Below the pieces are notes generated by a model. The model was not told the origin of the DNA and ran no database searches. It worked only from the letters and a program-made list of their open reading frames with translations. From Rhodoblastus sp963804045 (GTDB lineage: Bacteria; Pseudomonadota; Alphaproteobacteria; Rhizobiales; Beijerinckiaceae): 64,000 nucleotides of DNA. This document shows positions 63,071 through 64,000 of the stretch, piece by piece. Within the stretch, counting starts at the first letter, position 1. Each line of letters opens with the position of its first letter. A program made the translations under genes and the position numbers. The stretch is from the NCBI GenBank assembly GCA_963804045.1, contig CAWDOR010000046.1:1-64000 (forward strand), given 5' to 3'.

Positions 63071-63290
63071 GGGCGGGGCAACCTTTGCCCGTGCGGAGAA
63101 GGACGTAAAATGGCGGGTTGCGATCATAGAGCGAACGACGGGCTTTGGCGTAAGTTTCTTCGCTCCAAAACATTTTTCATGAAACGATGTTCATTGAAAT
63201 GAACGCATGGTCATGTCGAGACGACAGACGTCAAGCTGGCGCGCATTATTTTTGACGCATTCGTCGAGTCCTTAAAATCGAGGCGCTACA
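63071..63290. other. Intergenic region with operator-like palindrome
   Basis: No gene is supported. A perfect 16-bp inverted repeat lies at 63189-63204, followed by a TTTTTGACGC-type AT-rich stretch ahead of a small open frame at 63291. Confidence 0.55.
63189..63204. promoter_or_regulatory. Operator-like perfect palindrome GTTCATT-GA-AATGAAC
   Basis: Seven-base arms match perfectly around a two-base centre. It lies 87 bp upstream of the small gene at 63291, the position of a TetR- or MarR-type operator. The regulator is not in the window. Confidence 0.45.
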
Positions 63291-63488
63291 ATGTCAGCAT
63301 GGCTTTCCGTTACTGTCGGCCTGATTATTGGTATTAGCGCCATCGCGGGCGTGTTCTGGTTTGCCTTCGCGCGCGTTCCAGAGCGACGCCGCTGCGACGA
63401 AGATCAACCGCACCACCCCAATGCTGAAACGCTTATTCAAAACTATTCGAGTTTCAGCGAACATTCTGGCGGCGATGGCGCGCCATGA
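63291..63488 (+). CDS. Small hypothetical membrane protein
   Basis: A predicted 65-residue protein with one membrane helix (LSVTVGLIIGISAIAGVFWFAFA) and a polar His/Asp/Glu-rich tail. GAGG lies seven bases before the ATG. No family is recognised. The palindrome upstream and the terminator at 63723 suggest a real transcript, but the coding sequence itself is short. Confidence 0.4.
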   Translation: MSAWLSVTVGLIIGISAIAGVFWFAFARVPERRRCDEDQPHHPNAETLIQNYSSFSEHSGGDGAP

Positions 63489-63965
63489 GAACCTGGCATT
63501 ACGGGGATGCTATACCAATTGCATCGTTTCAACCCGTTCCTCTACGCCGCTCTTTCCATCCACCGCAAACCGAGCCCTCCCAACCCGGAATTCAAAAGTT
63601 TTTTCTCTCGGCGCTCCGAAGGCGAGCGTTGCGCCGAAATCCGAAGTTCCCCGAACGCCCCTGCGCCGCCGTCTCCGGCTCTTTCGATTTGGGGAATTCG
63701 TATCATGTCATGTCTGGACGGCGCCCTTTATCAAGGGCTTTTTCGCAGCGTTGTGAAAGTCTCGGGCGCGGTCATGTCTACGGCCTGTTTGCGCTGGCGA
63801 TTGCCGGCTGGCCCTGATGGATCGTCCGCCTGGCTCTTTGCCGCAATCACCGTAACGCGCTCGCATTGGCGCCGACAGCATATCTGGCTTCCGAGCCTTT
63901 CCGTTTTTTCACATCACGTCGTTGGCGCCCTCGATTCCTTTCTGCCGCGCGTGGCGCCGGCGGCC
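63489..63965. other. Region without a supported gene
   Basis: This 477-bp stretch has overlapping open frames on the plus strand with Arg/Ser/Pro-rich, low-quality translations. None resembles a protein family. A terminator at 63723-63743 is the only clear element. Confidence 0.5.
63723..63743 (+). terminator. Intrinsic terminator
   Basis: GCCCTT pairs with AAGGGC (6-bp perfect stem, 4-base loop TATC), followed by five T. It implies a plus-strand transcript ending here, perhaps from the small gene at 63291. Confidence 0.65.
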
Positions 63966-64000
63966 TCAGGCGGCGACCGGGCGCTCTTCGTAGACGCCGC
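63966..64000 (-). CDS. 3' end of a minus-strand gene (partial)
   Basis: Reading into the window from the right edge, a frame ends GVYEERPVAA followed by TGA at 63968-63966. This looks like a protein C-terminus, but only ten codons are visible, so neither the gene nor its family can be established. Confidence 0.25.
   Translation of the reverse strand, partial: GVYEERPVAA

Noticed and set aside
63328..63817. Two overlapping plus-strand frames of 142 and 110 residues
   Set aside because: Translations are Arg/Ser/Pro-rich with no structure pattern, and they overlap each other and the terminator at 63723.

Overview
The window is GC-rich, densely packed bacterial DNA with the gene set of an alphaproteobacterium, most likely of the Hyphomicrobiales (Rhizobiales). 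Support comes from LexA with a GAAC-N7-GAAC SOS box, two glutamyl-tRNA synthetases, LpxI instead of LpxH, the lpxD-fabZ-lpxA-lpxI-lpxB run, DUF2865 and DUF2339 proteins, a CtrA-type box and a Hint_2 protein. I cannot name a genus. I see no rRNA, tRNA, insertion sequence, integrase or CRISPR array.

Layout. 0-8 kb: lexA, a HerA-like ATPase, an orphan TAXI-type binding protein, class II DAHP synthase, a DUF2865 secreted protein and the first gltX. 8-16 kb: a ceramide-glucosyltransferase-like GT21 enzyme, a small protein, a large DUF2339 membrane protein, comEC and the second gltX. 16-22 kb: gltA, a small secreted protein, cvpA, purF, an SDR and an HD-domain protein. 22-31 kb: a lipoprotein, a DUF2867 protein, a hybrid kinase with its response regulator, a lacX-like/MFS/folD operon and a lone amino-acid ABC ATPase. 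30.7-31.8 kb: an AT-rich patch with one membrane protein and small repeats. 31.9-45.7 kb: a KirBac channel, then the envelope block on the minus strand, in transcription order pyrH, frr, uppS, cdsA, dxr, rseP, bamA, lpxD, fabZ, lpxA, lpxI, lpxB. 45.9-52.2 kb: a GT87-like membrane protein, an FAH-family enzyme, dnaB, alr, a YjbQ protein and a hemerythrin. 52.3-61 kb: an accessory-looking island. 61-63 kb: lemA and an M48 protease. The last 0.9 kb holds only a possible small transcription unit and the 3' tip of a minus-strand gene.

The most unusual region is 52.3-61 kb. A 1395-residue protein with a beta-propeller-like head, five tandem beta-sandwich repeats and a C-terminal Hint (intein/hedgehog-like) domain lies next to a methyltransferase with a regulatory domain, three tandem phage Tail-Collar (microcystin-dependent-protein-like) genes, a DUF6916-type protein and a GNAT acetyltransferase. 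No other phage gene is nearby, so this looks like a domesticated tail-fibre and surface-protein locus.

Seven conserved genes, including the normally essential dnaB, rseP and a gltX, carry an apparent one-base frameshift, mostly at short C/G runs. This points to consensus errors in the assembly rather than real gene loss. Those genes are annotated across the break. Functional and regulatory statements below come from motif recognition by eye, not from database searches.
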